A program made the position numbers and the translations under genes. The notes beneath the pieces are model-generated. The model was given only the letters and a program-made list of their open reading frames with translations, had not been told where the DNA came from and ran no database searches. Source: Chersky-840 sp963838775 (GTDB lineage Bacteria > Actinomycetota > Acidimicrobiia > Acidimicrobiales > UBA8190). From it: a stretch of DNA of 64,000 nt. Location: NCBI GenBank assembly GCA_963838775.1, contig CAWISP010000007.1, positions 21,541 through 85,540 of the forward strand, written 5' to 3'. Position 1 is the stretch's first letter. Each line of letters opens with the position of its first letter. Below are positions 16,533-25,387 of the stretch, piece after piece.

Positions 16533-17453
16533 ATGCCCGTCGGATGGCCGTCCCTTCCCTACGAGGCCTGGAGTGGCACCTGCGATACCTTGCACGCCCA
16601 CACCCAGGTGCTCGGCAAGCTGGCCGTTGCCCTGTCCCCACCCGAACCGCAGCTCCAACACGCCGCTCTACACCTGACCGCCCGCGGGTGGGAGACGCGT
16701 CCGCTCCCGGCCCCCGACGGCTCGGGTGCCCTGGTGGTCGCGTTGGACCTGCACGATCACGAGGCGGTGGCCGAGCATAGCGACGGGCGTATTCGCCGCG
16801 TACCTCTTGCGCCAGATCGGGCGGTGGGGGAGGTGACGCGGGACCTCTTAGGGGCGATCGGCGATCTGATCGGTCCGGTGCGAGTCAACATGCGCCCCCA
16901 GGAGACTTCCTGGACCACACCACTCGACGAGGACGACGAGCACGCCACCTACGACGCCACCCAGGTGGAGACGTACTTCACGGCAGCGACCCAGGCCGCG
17001 TTGGTGCTGGCAGCGCTGCGCGCCCCGTACCGGGGGCGATCGACGCCCGTCAACGCCTGGTGGGGTACCTTCGATCTTGCCGTCGGCCTGTTCTCCGGGC
17101 AGACGGTTGACCCGCCGTCGAGCGAATTCATCACGCGGAACTCCGCCAACGCCCAGCAGATCGAGGTCGGCTGGTGGCCCGGCGACGCTCGCTACCCACG
17201 CGCCGCCTTCTTCGCGTTCGCGTTTCCTGCCCCAGTTGGCTTCGAGACCGCCACCCTCTCACCGCCAGCCGCCCACTGGAACGCGGATCTGAAGGAGTAC
17301 GTGCTCGACTGGGACGCCGTTCGTGGCGCGCCCGACCCACGGCTTGCCGCTATCGACTTCGGCCGGTCGGCCATCCGCCACGCCTGCATAGTGTGCGGCT
17401 GGGAGCCGCTCTTGGCGGCCAGCGTGGAGGGAGTACCACCTCCAGTGACCTGA
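16533..17453 (+). CDS. DUF5996 family protein
   Basis: The protein of about 306 residues matches the actinobacterial DUF5996 family: it begins with a WPSLPYEAWSGTCDTLH signature, has the VALDLHDH and RVNMRPQETSW segments, and the WGTFDLAVGLFSG motif in the middle, ending with conserved aromatic sequence (FFAFAFPAPVGF, AAHWNADLKEYVLDWD). The function is unknown. Many aromatic and histidine residues suggest a soluble enzyme-like fold. ATG 16533 was chosen because family members begin just before WPSLPY; the 23 codons upstream are not conserved. The ribosome site is weak. Confidence 0.85.
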   Translation: MPVGWPSLPYEAWSGTCDTLHAHTQVLGKLAVALSPPEPQLQHAALHLTARGWETRPLPAPDGSGALVVALDLHDHEAVAEHSDGRIRRVPLAPDRAVGEVTRDLLGAIGDLIGPVRVNMRPQETSWTTPLDEDDEHATYDATQVETYFTAATQAALVLAALRAPYRGRSTPVNAWWGTFDLAVGLFSGQTVDPPSSEFITRNSANAQQIEVGWWPGDARYPRAAFFAFAFPAPVGFETATLSPPAAHWNADLKEYVLDWDAVRGAPDPRLAAIDFGRSAIRHACIVCGWEPLLAASVEGVPPPVT

Positions 17454-17484
17454 GCTCGGATGGTGGCGGCCGAGTTCCTCAGCT

Positions 17485-18093
17485 CTAGGGGTCTTGCTGT
17501 CCGACTTCCGGGCGTCGATCGGCACCCAAGTCGTCAATAGCGGCCGTGATGTCGGTGAAGACCTTCTGGACAGGCTGTTCGCCATTGATGTCGATGAGCA
17601 ACCCACGTTGAGCGTAGAAGTCGAGGAGCGGCTCTGTCTCGGTGTCGAACACCTTGAACCGATGCAAAATGACGTCGTCGCTGTCGTCAGAGCGCCCTTC
17701 CCGGTTGGCGCGAACCCGGAGCCGGTGGCGCAACTCGTCGGGGCTGACTCGGAGATGGACGACAGCCTGGAGTTCGATACCTTCGACCTGCTGGGCCAGC
17801 GAGTAGGCCTCTTCGGCCTGACGCAGCGTCCTCGGGAAGCCGTCGAGTACGTATCCGCCATTGCGAACCGCCTCGAGCACCGGAACGGACAGCATCTCGA
17901 GGACCACGTCGTCAGGTACGAGATCGCCCCGCTTCAGGTAGTCAGCGGCGACCCGCCCGATCCTCGTGCCGTGAGCCACCTCGGCGCGCAATAGAGCCCC
18001 GCTAGACAGGTGCGCGATCCCGTAGTGGGCGGCCAACTTCACCGCTTGTGTGCCCTTCCCGGCCCCTGGATAGGCCACGAGCAAGAGTCGCAT
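17485..18093 (-). CDS. adk: Adenylate kinase, short LID form
   Basis: The 202-residue enzyme transfers phosphate between ATP and AMP to 2 ADP. The P-loop is YPGAGKGTQ at residues 8-16, the AMP-binding helix has HLSSGALLRAEV, the NMP core has GYVLDGFPRTLRQAE, and DELRHRLRVRANREGRSDDS covers the lid-proximal arginines. The lid is the short type without a cysteine zinc site. The first P-loop residues differ from the usual GPPGAGKGT (AYPGAGKGT), which is unusual but keeps the catalytic lysine. Housekeeping adk normally lies with secY in the ribosomal cluster, so this may be a second, accessory copy. The neighbouring genes give no functional hint. Confidence 0.9.
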   Translation of the reverse strand: MRLLLVAYPGAGKGTQAVKLAAHYGIAHLSSGALLRAEVAHGTRIGRVAADYLKRGDLVPDDVVLEMLSVPVLEAVRNGGYVLDGFPRTLRQAEEAYSLAQQVEGIELQAVVHLRVSPDELRHRLRVRANREGRSDDSDDVILHRFKVFDTETEPLLDFYAQRGLLIDINGEQPVQKVFTDITAAIDDLGADRRPEVGQQDP

Positions 18094-18668
18094 GCCCGTC
18101 AGAATAACGGCCGTGTCTGCGAGGGCCCGCGGAGTCGGAAGATGTCAGAGTCCGACTCTGTCTGCACAGGAGCCGTTCGAGTTGGGCTCTGCTGGGTGAT
18201 CACCGGAGCACCACCTCCCCAGTCGCCGCGGCTGGACGTCGCCAGCCCGACGTCGCCAGCCCGACGTCGTATGTGATCGATCAAGACGGTGAGGCGGTCG
18301 GGGGCATACGAACCCCCCCAGGTCGCGGCGCCGGTCGCCGTGGTGAATGGGACTGGCGACATCCCGAGCGCCGGGGGTGGGTTCTGCAGGATCTTGGCGC
18401 AGCTCTACCCGACACATGAGGTCTTCGTAGAGAAGTGGGACCAGGCGGTCGCTTTCGGATGTCTCGAAGGGCTACCTGCTGCCCGCGGACGGCGCAGTAC
18501 TCGACAAGGTGGCCTAGCAATCCATCGTCGGGGGCTGAACCTTCGTCGAAATTCTCAGGTCCTCGATTGCCGGGCGGATCGCTTTGCCGAACGGCGGGGG
18601 AGCGTCGTGGTCTCCGCCGCCAGGTCGTCGTGGATAGTGGGACCTCTCTCCTTCGACGCTCATTGGCG
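18094..18668. other. Intergenic stretch between adk and the patatin remnant
   Basis: No gene can be supported in these 575 bases. Overlapping open frames on both strands are low in family-like sequence. The stretch contains a 14-bp tandem repeat at 18235-18268 and may hold further decayed coding sequence downstream of the broken patatin gene. Confidence 0.4.
18235..18268 (+). repeat. Tandem repeat, 14-bp unit with GACGTC cores
   Basis: The unit GACGTCGCCAGCCC occurs at 18235-18248 and 18249-18262 and starts a third time at 18263. Each copy begins with the palindrome GACGTC. It lies about 140 bases upstream of adk, which reads away from it, so a regulatory role is possible but unproven. Confidence 0.6.
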
Positions 18669-19583
18669 TCACTGTCCCGATGGGGAGCCGTAGAGGCCGG
18701 GACCGTCGACCCGGAGGTCGTGGAGGAAGGAGACAGCGGCTTCGTAGGCGCCTTCGATGAGGAGCTCGGTGAAGTCGAAGTTGAAGGGTGAGCACCGACA
18801 GGCGGCCGGACCGGGGAGGTAGACGACTGGGACCTGGGCGGCGACGAGGGGTCTTCGAGGATGGTCTGCGAACGCATCGTGACCATGGCCGTAAAGAGCA
18901 ACGTCTCGGCCAGGGACTCGGGCGGGGGGAGGAGGTGACCCGGGAACGTGCAGTCGAGCACCACGGGGGAGCGGGCCCCCATGGCCACGGCTTGTCGGAG
19001 TGGAACATTGGCCACCACCCCGCCGTCGTAGAGACGCCGTCCGTCGTGATCGACGGGGGGGAAGACGCCGGGGATGGCGGCGCTGGCAAGCAGCGCGGGC
19101 AGCAGCGAGCCAACGTCGATGACAAAGGGAGTGGCGGAGACGACGTCCATCGCAACTGCAGCGAAGGGAAGCGTGAGGTCACCGAACGTCCTCGTCGCAC
19201 CGAGGAAGTCTGCGATCACCGAGGCAAGGCCGGTATAGGGAAAGAGGTGCGTCTTCGAATGCTGGAGAGTCCGCGCCTGAGCGAGCAGCCCGCCGGGGAA
19301 GACCTGGTGCCGTGTGATGCGTGCCCACGCGTGACAGACGGTTGGCGGCGCTGGTGGGATTGAGTGCGATGACGGCGCCATTGAGTGATCCCACGGACGT
19401 GCCGATGACGAGATCGGGTGCTATCCGCTTTTCCGTCAGGGCCTCGAGCATGCCGACCTGGACGGCCCCTAGGCTGCCACCCCTGCCGAGGACGAATCCC
19501 ACGGGTCGCGGCAGGTTCAGGTCCGTGTAGGAAGGTTCCAGCCTCTGGTGACTGGCCCCAGGGTCACCGGCCCGAGATTCCAA
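18669..19583 (-). pseudogene. Patatin-like phospholipase, frameshifted
   Basis: Three minus-strand frames join to give one patatin-like lipid acyl hydrolase. The first frame carries the oxyanion motif GFVLGRGGSLGAVQVGML and the serine elbow VIGTSVGSLNGAV. Near 19330 the frame changes and continues with FLGATRTFGDLTLP and the catalytic aspartate motif LYDGGVVANVPL. Near 18865 it changes again and ends with ELLIEGAYEAAVSFLHDL and a stop at 18669-18671. All catalytic motifs survive, and the two shifts are single-base events, so this is either a recent pseudogene or a gene with two sequencing errors. The start is unclear; TTG 19583 opens the frame. Confidence 0.8.
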
Positions 19584-19633
19584 GGAACGCCTTGTCGATC
19601 AGCCCGCCGTGCCGCACAGACCCGGCAAGCTCG

Positions 19634-20284
19634 TCACGCCGGTAGGGCGGGGCGCTGATGAAAGGTGATCAGCGTCTGGACTCCATCAGCCGCTGTCACG
19701 TCCACCGTCGAGTCCTCACCCAGCGCGGCACTAGAGACCACGATGTGTTGAGGATGTTCGATGGTATGGCGCAGTATCACCGGGTAGCGCCCGTCACGGC
19801 CGCCGACCGCCACGTTGAGGGCATCGTCGTGACGGTCGTACTCGATATAGGCGAATGGGACCTCTTCAGCCTCGTATTCGTCTCCGATATCAAGCGCAAG
19901 CACTTCGATCGTGACGACATCGCCCTCGTGCTGCTTGGTCAGGGATTCCAGCGAGTCGAACCAGCTGGATGGAGGAACCTCGTCGCTTTCCAGTGTCACA
20001 GGTAAAGTGTTATCCAGGTCAGGGTGAATCTGCAATAGGCGGAGGACATGCTCGACCAGCGGCTCAATAAGATTCACGCCAGTCGCGACGAGCGTCTTCG
20101 CGACTTCGTCAAAGACGTCCAGTTCATCGAGACCAGGGCGGTCCTCACTATGTTGGTTGGAGTTGGTTGGACACACTCTGACGAGGTAAACGAGACCTTG
20201 ATCAAGTTCGGCTAGCTCAAATCGGCACGCACCGCGGCAACTCGGCTGACGGTCGTCGGTGGATCCCAGCACACCGGAGTCCAC
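19634..20284 (-). CDS. DUF5335-like hypothetical protein
   Basis: The last 120 residues resemble DUF5335: SSWFDSLESLTKQHEGDVVTIEVL, then an acidic AEEVPFAYIEYDRHDD strand pair, LRHTIEHPQHIVV and a final DVTAADGVQTLITFH strand. The function of this family is unknown; members are small beta-rich actinobacterial proteins. The open frame extends about 95 residues further upstream with plausible protein-like sequence (DELDVFDEVAKTLVATG), so either the protein has an extra N-terminal region or translation starts at GTG 19999, giving 121 residues. No clear ribosome site favours either. Codon use is less GC-rich than in the flanking core genes. Confidence 0.65.
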   Translation of the reverse strand: MDSGVLGSTDDRQPSCRGACRFELAELDQGLVYLVRVCPTNSNQHSEDRPGLDELDVFDEVAKTLVATGVNLIEPLVEHVLRLLQIHPDLDNTLPVTLESDEVPPSSWFDSLESLTKQHEGDVVTIEVLALDIGDEYEAEEVPFAYIEYDRHDDALNVAVGGRDGRYPVILRHTIEHPQHIVVSSAALGEDSTVDVTAADGVQTLITFHQRPALPA

Positions 20285-20312
20285 CGGCGACCGCTAGCTC
20301 TTCAATGATGAA

Positions 20313-21731
20313 TCAGCCGAAACCGAGGTGCTCCACGACGTGCACCGTGGCGCCTGAGCCCCAGAACGTGCCGTATCCGGTCAAGGTCGACAGTCCCGGG
20401 ACCGGGCTGGTCGAGGTGGGAATCGTGGTGCCCGAGCCGGTGATCAGGAACGTGCCATGTGTGAACCCGGATTTGCTCGTGGTCCCGCACGCCCGGAGCG
20501 TCACCATGCCCGTTTGGCCGTGGAAGCTGCAGGCCCCACAGGTGTCGTAGGCGACGAACGACTCTGACCCGTCGGGGTAGGCGGTCGCCAGCAACGCCTC
20601 CCCGGGGGCCTGTCCCGGCGAACCTCCGGTGTAGTCGGCGGTGCCGGTGAGGCCGTTCCCCGCCAGCGTGAAGTCGTTGAGCTCGGCGACGATGGCGTCG
20701 CCGGACGAGGTCGTCACGGGGTAGCCGGGCAGCGTGCCCACGTTGGTCGACGTGTGCTTCCCGTAGTACGTCTCGAGGTTGTGGGTACTCACCACGAAAT
20801 GCTCGTTGATTCCGACACCGCTGAGCGTGTTGGTGGTCACAGCCTCGGCAGACGGGTTCTGCAGCACCACGTGGAACCCGCACTGACCGATCCCGCGCCC
20901 CGAGACCAGGTCGGGAGCCGCCCCGTCGCCGAACTGGGGCGCCGGGTCGTTGCCGAAGCAAGCAAGGTTGCCACCGATCAGGTTGTTGCCGATCTCCATG
21001 GCGTCGGGGTCACCCATCACGTTGCCTACGAAGGTGGCGCTGCCGCCGATCAGGTTTCGGAGCGATCCGATCCAGCATGAGGTCATATTGACGACGGTGT
21101 AGTTGCCGCCGATCGAGACGTCTTCGACGTCGCTGTAGACGGGGGTGAAGTCGAGGTTGGCATCTTCGGACCACGGCTCCAGGTTCGGGATCGGGGCCGT
21201 GTCGGTGGGGGGCGTCTGAGCGTTGCACGTCTGGGCTGCAGCTCCACCTCCACCTCCTTGAAGGGTCACGTTGCCACCAACGGCGACGGAGTGCACCACG
21301 ACCCCTTGGGCGCCGTAAGCCGTAATGCTGCCGCGGACCGAGTCGAAGGAGATGCCGGGATTCGGAGGAGCGCAGGAGATGTTCGGCGAACATCCCAAGA
21401 GCAAGACGGCGCCCTTGCCGACGGTGACGTTCCCCCCGACCGACACCGTCGCCGGCACGGCGGGTGTACCTGTCGTCGGGTCACCAGGGGCTACGGCGTC
21501 GAGCAATGCCCCGGGGGCAACGGTGAGATTTCCCCAGATGTCGATGTTGCCTGCCGGCATATAACAGATACCGGTGATGACCATTGAACCGTAGGACCCC
21601 GCCGGAACGTTGCCGCCGGAGCAGTCATAGCCGTGATGGGGGGGAAGGGGTGCTGCACTCGCGGCCCCGGCGCCGACGAGCAATCCTGACAACACCAGCA
21701 GAACAACGGGAACGAGTCGCAACGCCTTCAT
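20313..21731 (-). CDS. Secreted beta-rich protein with repeated Gly-Asn-x-hydrophobic turns
   Basis: The 472-residue protein has a clear signal peptide (MKALRLVPVVLLVLSGLLVG ending AGAASAA). The mature part is rich in short turns such as IDIWGNLTVAPGALL, VSVGGNVTVGKGAVLLLG, VAVGGNVTLQGG, VSIGGNYTVVN and IGGNLACFGN, the pattern of a right-handed beta-helix or bactofilin-like stack. Several cysteines suggest disulfides. I do not recognise a named family; an extracellular structural or surface protein is the best guess. ATG 21731 was chosen because it starts the signal peptide and has GGAGGATCGAC directly upstream. Related secreted proteins occur as unnamed actinobacterial hypotheticals. Confidence 0.8.
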   Translation of the reverse strand: MKALRLVPVVLLVLSGLLVGAGAASAAPLPPHHGYDCSGGNVPAGSYGSMVITGICYMPAGNIDIWGNLTVAPGALLDAVAPGDPTTGTPAVPATVSVGGNVTVGKGAVLLLGCSPNISCAPPNPGISFDSVRGSITAYGAQGVVVHSVAVGGNVTLQGGGGGAAAQTCNAQTPPTDTAPIPNLEPWSEDANLDFTPVYSDVEDVSIGGNYTVVNMTSCWIGSLRNLIGGSATFVGNVMGDPDAMEIGNNLIGGNLACFGNDPAPQFGDGAAPDLVSGRGIGQCGFHVVLQNPSAEAVTTNTLSGVGINEHFVVSTHNLETYYGKHTSTNVGTLPGYPVTTSSGDAIVAELNDFTLAGNGLTGTADYTGGSPGQAPGEALLATAYPDGSESFVAYDTCGACSFHGQTGMVTLRACGTTSKSGFTHGTFLITGSGTTIPTSTSPVPGLSTLTGYGTFWGSGATVHVVEHLGFG

Positions 21732-22063
21732 GTCGATCCTCCGCCACAAGAAGAGCCGCCTCGGGGGGCGAGGCGCAGCACCAATTTCACTCGCCACGGG
21801 ATACGCCGCAATCCCATATTTTGACGAGATGGCCCTGGCTGTGACTTCGTGCAGCGTGGTCGGTCACACAAGAGTGCCAACCGGTATCCGGTCTTCGTAC
21901 TAATACCACCATGCAGTGACCGTTCCGCCACGACGAGAAGAGGCGCTGCCACCTACCGCGTCATTCTATGGGCCCGTCCCGGGGGGAACGGCGAGCGTCG
22001 GCCAGTCACGTTCTCACGTCCGTCAGACACCCGTGGGTCACTCGCTACCGTAAGAATCTGGCC
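21732..22063. other. Divergent intergenic stretch
   Basis: These 332 bases between the secreted protein gene and the glyoxalase-like remnant show no supported gene. They are locally less GC-rich and should contain the promoter of the secreted protein gene. Confidence 0.4.
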
Positions 22064-22711
22064 GTGGTTGACCGACTGGTGCAGGCGATTGTCCTCGTTG
22101 GCGACCTGGGCGCCGCTCGGAGGCACATGGAGGCCCTGGGATTCATTGTCCGGGAAGGGGGACATCATCCCGGCCGTGGCACGGCGAACATCATCGTGCC
22201 ATTTGGCAGTCAGTACCTGGAGCTCCTTGCCGTCGTCGACAGAGACGAGGCCCTTGCGTCCCCCAGGGCCGGCCGGTCGTGACAGCGATGTCGACACAGC
22301 GGTCCCGGTCTGGCACGATGGTCTATCGAACCCGAGGACATCGAGGTCACGGCGAGACGCGTCGGACTGGCCGCCGATCGACGGTTCCGAGTTCTCCCTT
22401 CAGGCGAAACGGTTCGCTGGCGGGCGGTGGGTGTCGACCTGTCCTGGATCGAGCCCTGGCGTTGTGCGTTCATGGCCTGGGATGACCCTCACCTGCACCC
22501 TGCTCGTAGCGAAGGCGGCCATCTGAACGGTGCTACAGGGTTCTCCCGGCTCGAGGTGGAAACGCCGGACCGAGCTGAACTCGTCGCTTGGCTTGGCGGG
22601 ACGCGCCCGAGGGCGTGCATCTGTCGGTCGCAACGGGAGGCCTGGGCCCGACCCGCTTGCTTCTTTTCGTCTCCGACCGGAGAGATACCGCTCGCCACGA
22701 TCGACCAGTAA
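22064..22711 (+). pseudogene. Glyoxalase-like (VOC superfamily) protein, frameshifted
   Basis: The first frame from GTG 22064 reads VVDRLVQAIVLVGDLGAARRHMEALGF, then HHPGRGTANIIVPFGSQYLELLAVVD, which is the start of a glyoxalase-like domain protein (PF13468 type). It then hits a stop at about 22282. A second frame carries on with IEPEDIEVTARRVGLAADRRFRVLP, SGETVRWRAVGVDLS and a C-terminal VOC repeat ending FFSSPTGEIPLATIDQ. Together the pieces have the normal order and size of about 215 residues, so one indel near 22260-22320 breaks the gene. Members are metal-dependent or metal-free VOC proteins of unclear substrate. Confidence 0.75.
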
Positions 22712-22868
22712 CGCTGGCGTGAGAGGGGCCCCTGAGGACGCTCGAACCGAGTGGACCGTCCGCATATCACCCCGGCCCGCGGACACGCCGCGGTCGTCAC
22801 GGGAACGACGCGCCGACCGAGGACACCTTGCGAATCGGCCTAGTAGCACGCGGTCGTACACTCTGGTG

Positions 22869-23346
22869 ATGCATGACCAGAAGCCGCCTCGACTCGATGG
22901 CGACGAGCGGGGGACGCTGCAAGCGCTGCTTCAATACCAGCGTGGATCGCTTGTCCGGAAGACCGTTGGAGTCCACAACGATGCCGCCCGGAGAACTCAC
23001 GTTGGAAGTGGTACGACCCTTCTTTGGCTCGTGAAGCACATGGCGCGCCGCGGAATCTCTTTGGATCTTGCGCCGCTTCGCCGGTCAGGACGTTGAGATC
23101 CCGGATGACACGATAAACCCGGACGACACGGTAGAGGGCGCCGTTGACGTTTACGAGGACACCTGGCAGCGCACTGACGAGGTTGTGGCGGCAACCCCGA
23201 GCCTCGACGAATTGTGCCGAGATGTGGGAGATGAGGCGCCGGTAAATCTCCGATGGGTACTCATGCACCTGCTCGAAGAGACAGCCCGACACGCTGGCCA
23301 CGCCGACATCCTTCGTGAACTTATTGACGGGCAGACGGGCCGGTAA
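22869..23346 (+). pseudogene. DinB/DUF664 family protein, frameshifted by one base
   Basis: The N-terminal frame reads MHDQKPPRLDGDERGTLQAL, then LLQYQRGSLVRKTVGV and GTTLLWLVKHMA, typical of the DUF664/DinB four-helix family in actinobacteria, which is thought to include thiol (mycothiol)-dependent enzymes. After KHMAR the frame is lost; removing one C near 23044-23051 restores AESLWILRRFAGQDVEIPD and the rest of the protein, ending with VLMHLLEETARHAGHADILR, where the metal-binding histidines H-x3-H are expected. The single extra base in a GC-rich run could be a sequencing error, in which case the gene is intact at about 158 residues. Confidence 0.8.
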
Positions 23347-23378
23347 GCGGTCTTGGCGGTATCAACACGCTTTCTTGC

Positions 23379-24044
23379 TCAGCTCTTTTCGACCTTCTTG
23401 AGGGCACCGTATCCACGCTCTATGGCCGCCGTGATGATCGCCTCGAAGTCCTTGTCCGTCAGCACGTGGGGTGTCCCCATCGACGACGCTCTCCAGTACA
23501 GCTCGGCGAGCCATTCGAGAAGCTCGAGCCGGTGTATGGCCTGGTCCATGGTTGCGCCGTAGGCAACGGAGCCGTGGTTCTGCATCATGGCGGCGTTGCG
23601 CCCCTTCAGTGCTTCGATGACATTGTCCGCCAACTCCTGGGAGCCAAACGTGGCGTAGGGTGCCGTACGGGGTGTGCCCCCCAATTCCAAGCAGCTGTAG
23701 TGCAGTGCCGGTAACTCGTCGTGAGAACACGACAGGGCAGTGGACGCCATGGCATGGGCGTGCGTTATCGCCAGCGCATTGGTAGCGGCGTAGATTCCGG
23801 TGTGAAGCGGTACCTCTGACGTGGGAGCGAGGTCGCCGTCGACGACCTGCCCACCGAGGTCGATGACCGTGATCATCTCCGCCGTCACTGTCCCGAGGTC
23901 AGACCCAGTAGGAGTCACTGCGATCAGGTCCCCCTGGCGGGCTGAAATGTTACCCGCCGTGCCGATGACGAGTCCTTTCTCGGCCAGATGGCGGCTCGCG
24001 CTTGCCACGGCGTCTCGTTCAGCTGCCAAGAGCAGTTCGCTCAT
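23379..24044 (-). CDS. Class II aldolase/adducin family protein (L-fuculose-phosphate aldolase-like)
   Basis: The 221-residue protein shows the class II sugar-phosphate aldolase fold: GLVIGTAGNISAR for phosphate binding, the catalytic acid region PTSEVPLHTGIY with the conserved glutamate, the zinc histidines in AITHAHAMAS, and a third zinc histidine in MMQNHGSVAYG. These enzymes cleave ketose 1-phosphates to dihydroxyacetone phosphate and an aldehyde. Fuculose-phosphate aldolase (FucA) is the closest named relative, but ribulose-phosphate 4-epimerase and methylthioribulose-phosphate dehydratase share the fold, and no sugar kinase or isomerase is adjacent. ATG 24044 has GAGGA about two to six bases upstream. 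Confidence 0.88.
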   Translation of the reverse strand: MSELLLAAERDAVASASRHLAEKGLVIGTAGNISARQGDLIAVTPTGSDLGTVTAEMITVIDLGGQVVDGDLAPTSEVPLHTGIYAATNALAITHAHAMASTALSCSHDELPALHYSCLELGGTPRTAPYATFGSQELADNVIEALKGRNAAMMQNHGSVAYGATMDQAIHRLELLEWLAELYWRASSMGTPHVLTDKDFEAIITAAIERGYGALKKVEKS

Positions 24045-24118
24045 TCCTCGTCCTTTCGTATCACTTGAGGCTCCGGTCCACGCTAGCCCGCCCTGCGGCA
24101 CGGCCATACTCTGAGGAG

Positions 24119-24427
24119 GTGCCCAAGCAATCAGTTGGAAGCAAGCTCCTTCGGCCCAAAACCCGAGGAAGGCGGTGGACATCGTTCGTCGCTGAGGAGG
24201 CCATGTCCGGCAAACGTGTGCGAGGACTGCACGAGGAGGAAGACCCGCGACATCGCCTTCGCGTCGAGCATGACCCACATACCCTGCTTATCCACTTCAG
24301 CAATGAGGACGGCGAGGGATGGACCACCTTTGCCGTCGATCGAGCGACGAGGCAATGGGCGGTCGCCCAAGGCCGCCGCCAAGGCGACACCGCCCGGGAC
24401 GCCTACGACGGTCTGTATGGCGACTGA
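24119..24427 (+). CDS. Small hypothetical protein
   Basis: An open frame of about 102 residues from GTG 24119 ends with a convincing protein-like sequence: VEHDPHTLLIHFSNEDGEGWTTFAVDRATRQWAVAQG. The C-terminal half alternates strands and turns like a small beta domain. I do not recognise a family. ATG 24203, behind AGGAGG at very short distance, would give a 74-residue product and is an equally possible start. It is divergent from the class II aldolase gene. Confidence 0.5.
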   Translation: MPKQSVGSKLLRPKTRGRRWTSFVAEEAMSGKRVRGLHEEEDPRHRLRVEHDPHTLLIHFSNEDGEGWTTFAVDRATRQWAVAQGRRQGDTARDAYDGLYGD

Positions 24428-24447
24428 ATCGACCCGGCCACGGGATC

Positions 24448-25074
24448 TCAGGCTAGATGCCGCGCCTGGAGGGTTTGTATCCCTTCGCCAGACAGGTCCT
24501 CGAGCGGCGCCTTGCGTCCTGCCATGACGAGGATGAGCGACTGCAGCGGGCCTTCGACGGAAGGACCGCTCCCCACCGCCCATTCGGAGTCCGTGGCCGA
24601 CAGGCGCAGACCGGCAATGCGCTTCTTGACGTGGATTGGGAAACCGATGCGCTTGATGGTGTCGGCAACCGTCAATAAGGTGGCCTCTGGCACAGTCCGG
24701 GCCATGCCGGTGGGTCGGCGAATGTCCTCGCTGTGGCACACAAGGTCGGTGAGCATGGTCTCGGGCTTCGTCCCCGGAGGCGTCTGATGCGTCCCGATCG
24801 TCTTCCGAAACTGCCCCAGGAGTTCGTCGGGGTGTGCCGCTCCCAGCGCCAGGCCTTCACGGGATATGAAGCGGTTGAAGTTCATGCCGCTCTTGAGCAT
24901 CCCAGCAATGAACGGGCCCGTCTTCACGTCGGCCCCGGCGACCAAGTGGCCGACGACGTGTCGGACCTTCCACTCGCTGCACAGCGACTGAATGTCCCAT
25001 TGGCTGTCGTCGAGGGTAGCCAGGTCGTCAGCCAGCGCCGACCGCTCCTCGTCTGTCGCCTGCCACGTGTCCAC
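24448..25074 (-). CDS. Mycothiol-dependent maleylpyruvate isomerase (MDMPI) family protein
   Basis: The 208-residue protein matches the TIGR03083/MDMPI N-terminal domain of the DinB-like superfamily: the opening DEERSALADDLATLDDSQWD, the metal-binding helix EWKVRHVVGHLVAGAD with the expected histidines, and TDLVCHSEDIRRPTGM. Family members are metal-dependent enzymes that use mycothiol, the main actinobacterial thiol; maleylpyruvate isomerase is the best characterised activity, but most members have other or unknown substrates. GTG 25074 was chosen because GGGAGG lies five bases upstream. A second DinB-type gene lies about 1.1 kb away (22869-23346). Confidence 0.85.
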   Translation of the reverse strand: MDTWQATDEERSALADDLATLDDSQWDIQSLCSEWKVRHVVGHLVAGADVKTGPFIAGMLKSGMNFNRFISREGLALGAAHPDELLGQFRKTIGTHQTPPGTKPETMLTDLVCHSEDIRRPTGMARTVPEATLLTVADTIKRIGFPIHVKKRIAGLRLSATDSEWAVGSGPSVEGPLQSLILVMAGRKAPLEDLSGEGIQTLQARHLA

Positions 25075-25387
25075 GTCCACCTCCCGATCCCGTAGCTGCG
25101 AGTCGCCGGAGTCCGCAGGGCGGTACGAGGGTATCGAGATCCGGTCCGGTGCGCCTCGGCCTGGGTCCCTGTCTGATCTGGTCCTCCAGCGGGGCAATCT
25201 CGACTTGCCTGGTTACCGGTTCCCAGCGCAACGATGTCCCACTCAAGGCTCGGACGTTTGGGCGCCTCACCATCTGCCCACGGTCCGCTCTCTCGATGCG
25301 ACCGCTCTGGCACGGCTCCAGCTTTCAAAGACGTTGACCCGAGCCCGGCTGAGTCGGGCTACTCAGCCTCTTGACTGTTGGCCTGGG

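Noticed and set aside
18099..18362. Minus-strand frame beginning MSPVPFTTATGAATWGGS
   Set aside because: Some protein-like sequence, but no family recognised and it overlaps the 14-bp repeat; not enough support for a gene.
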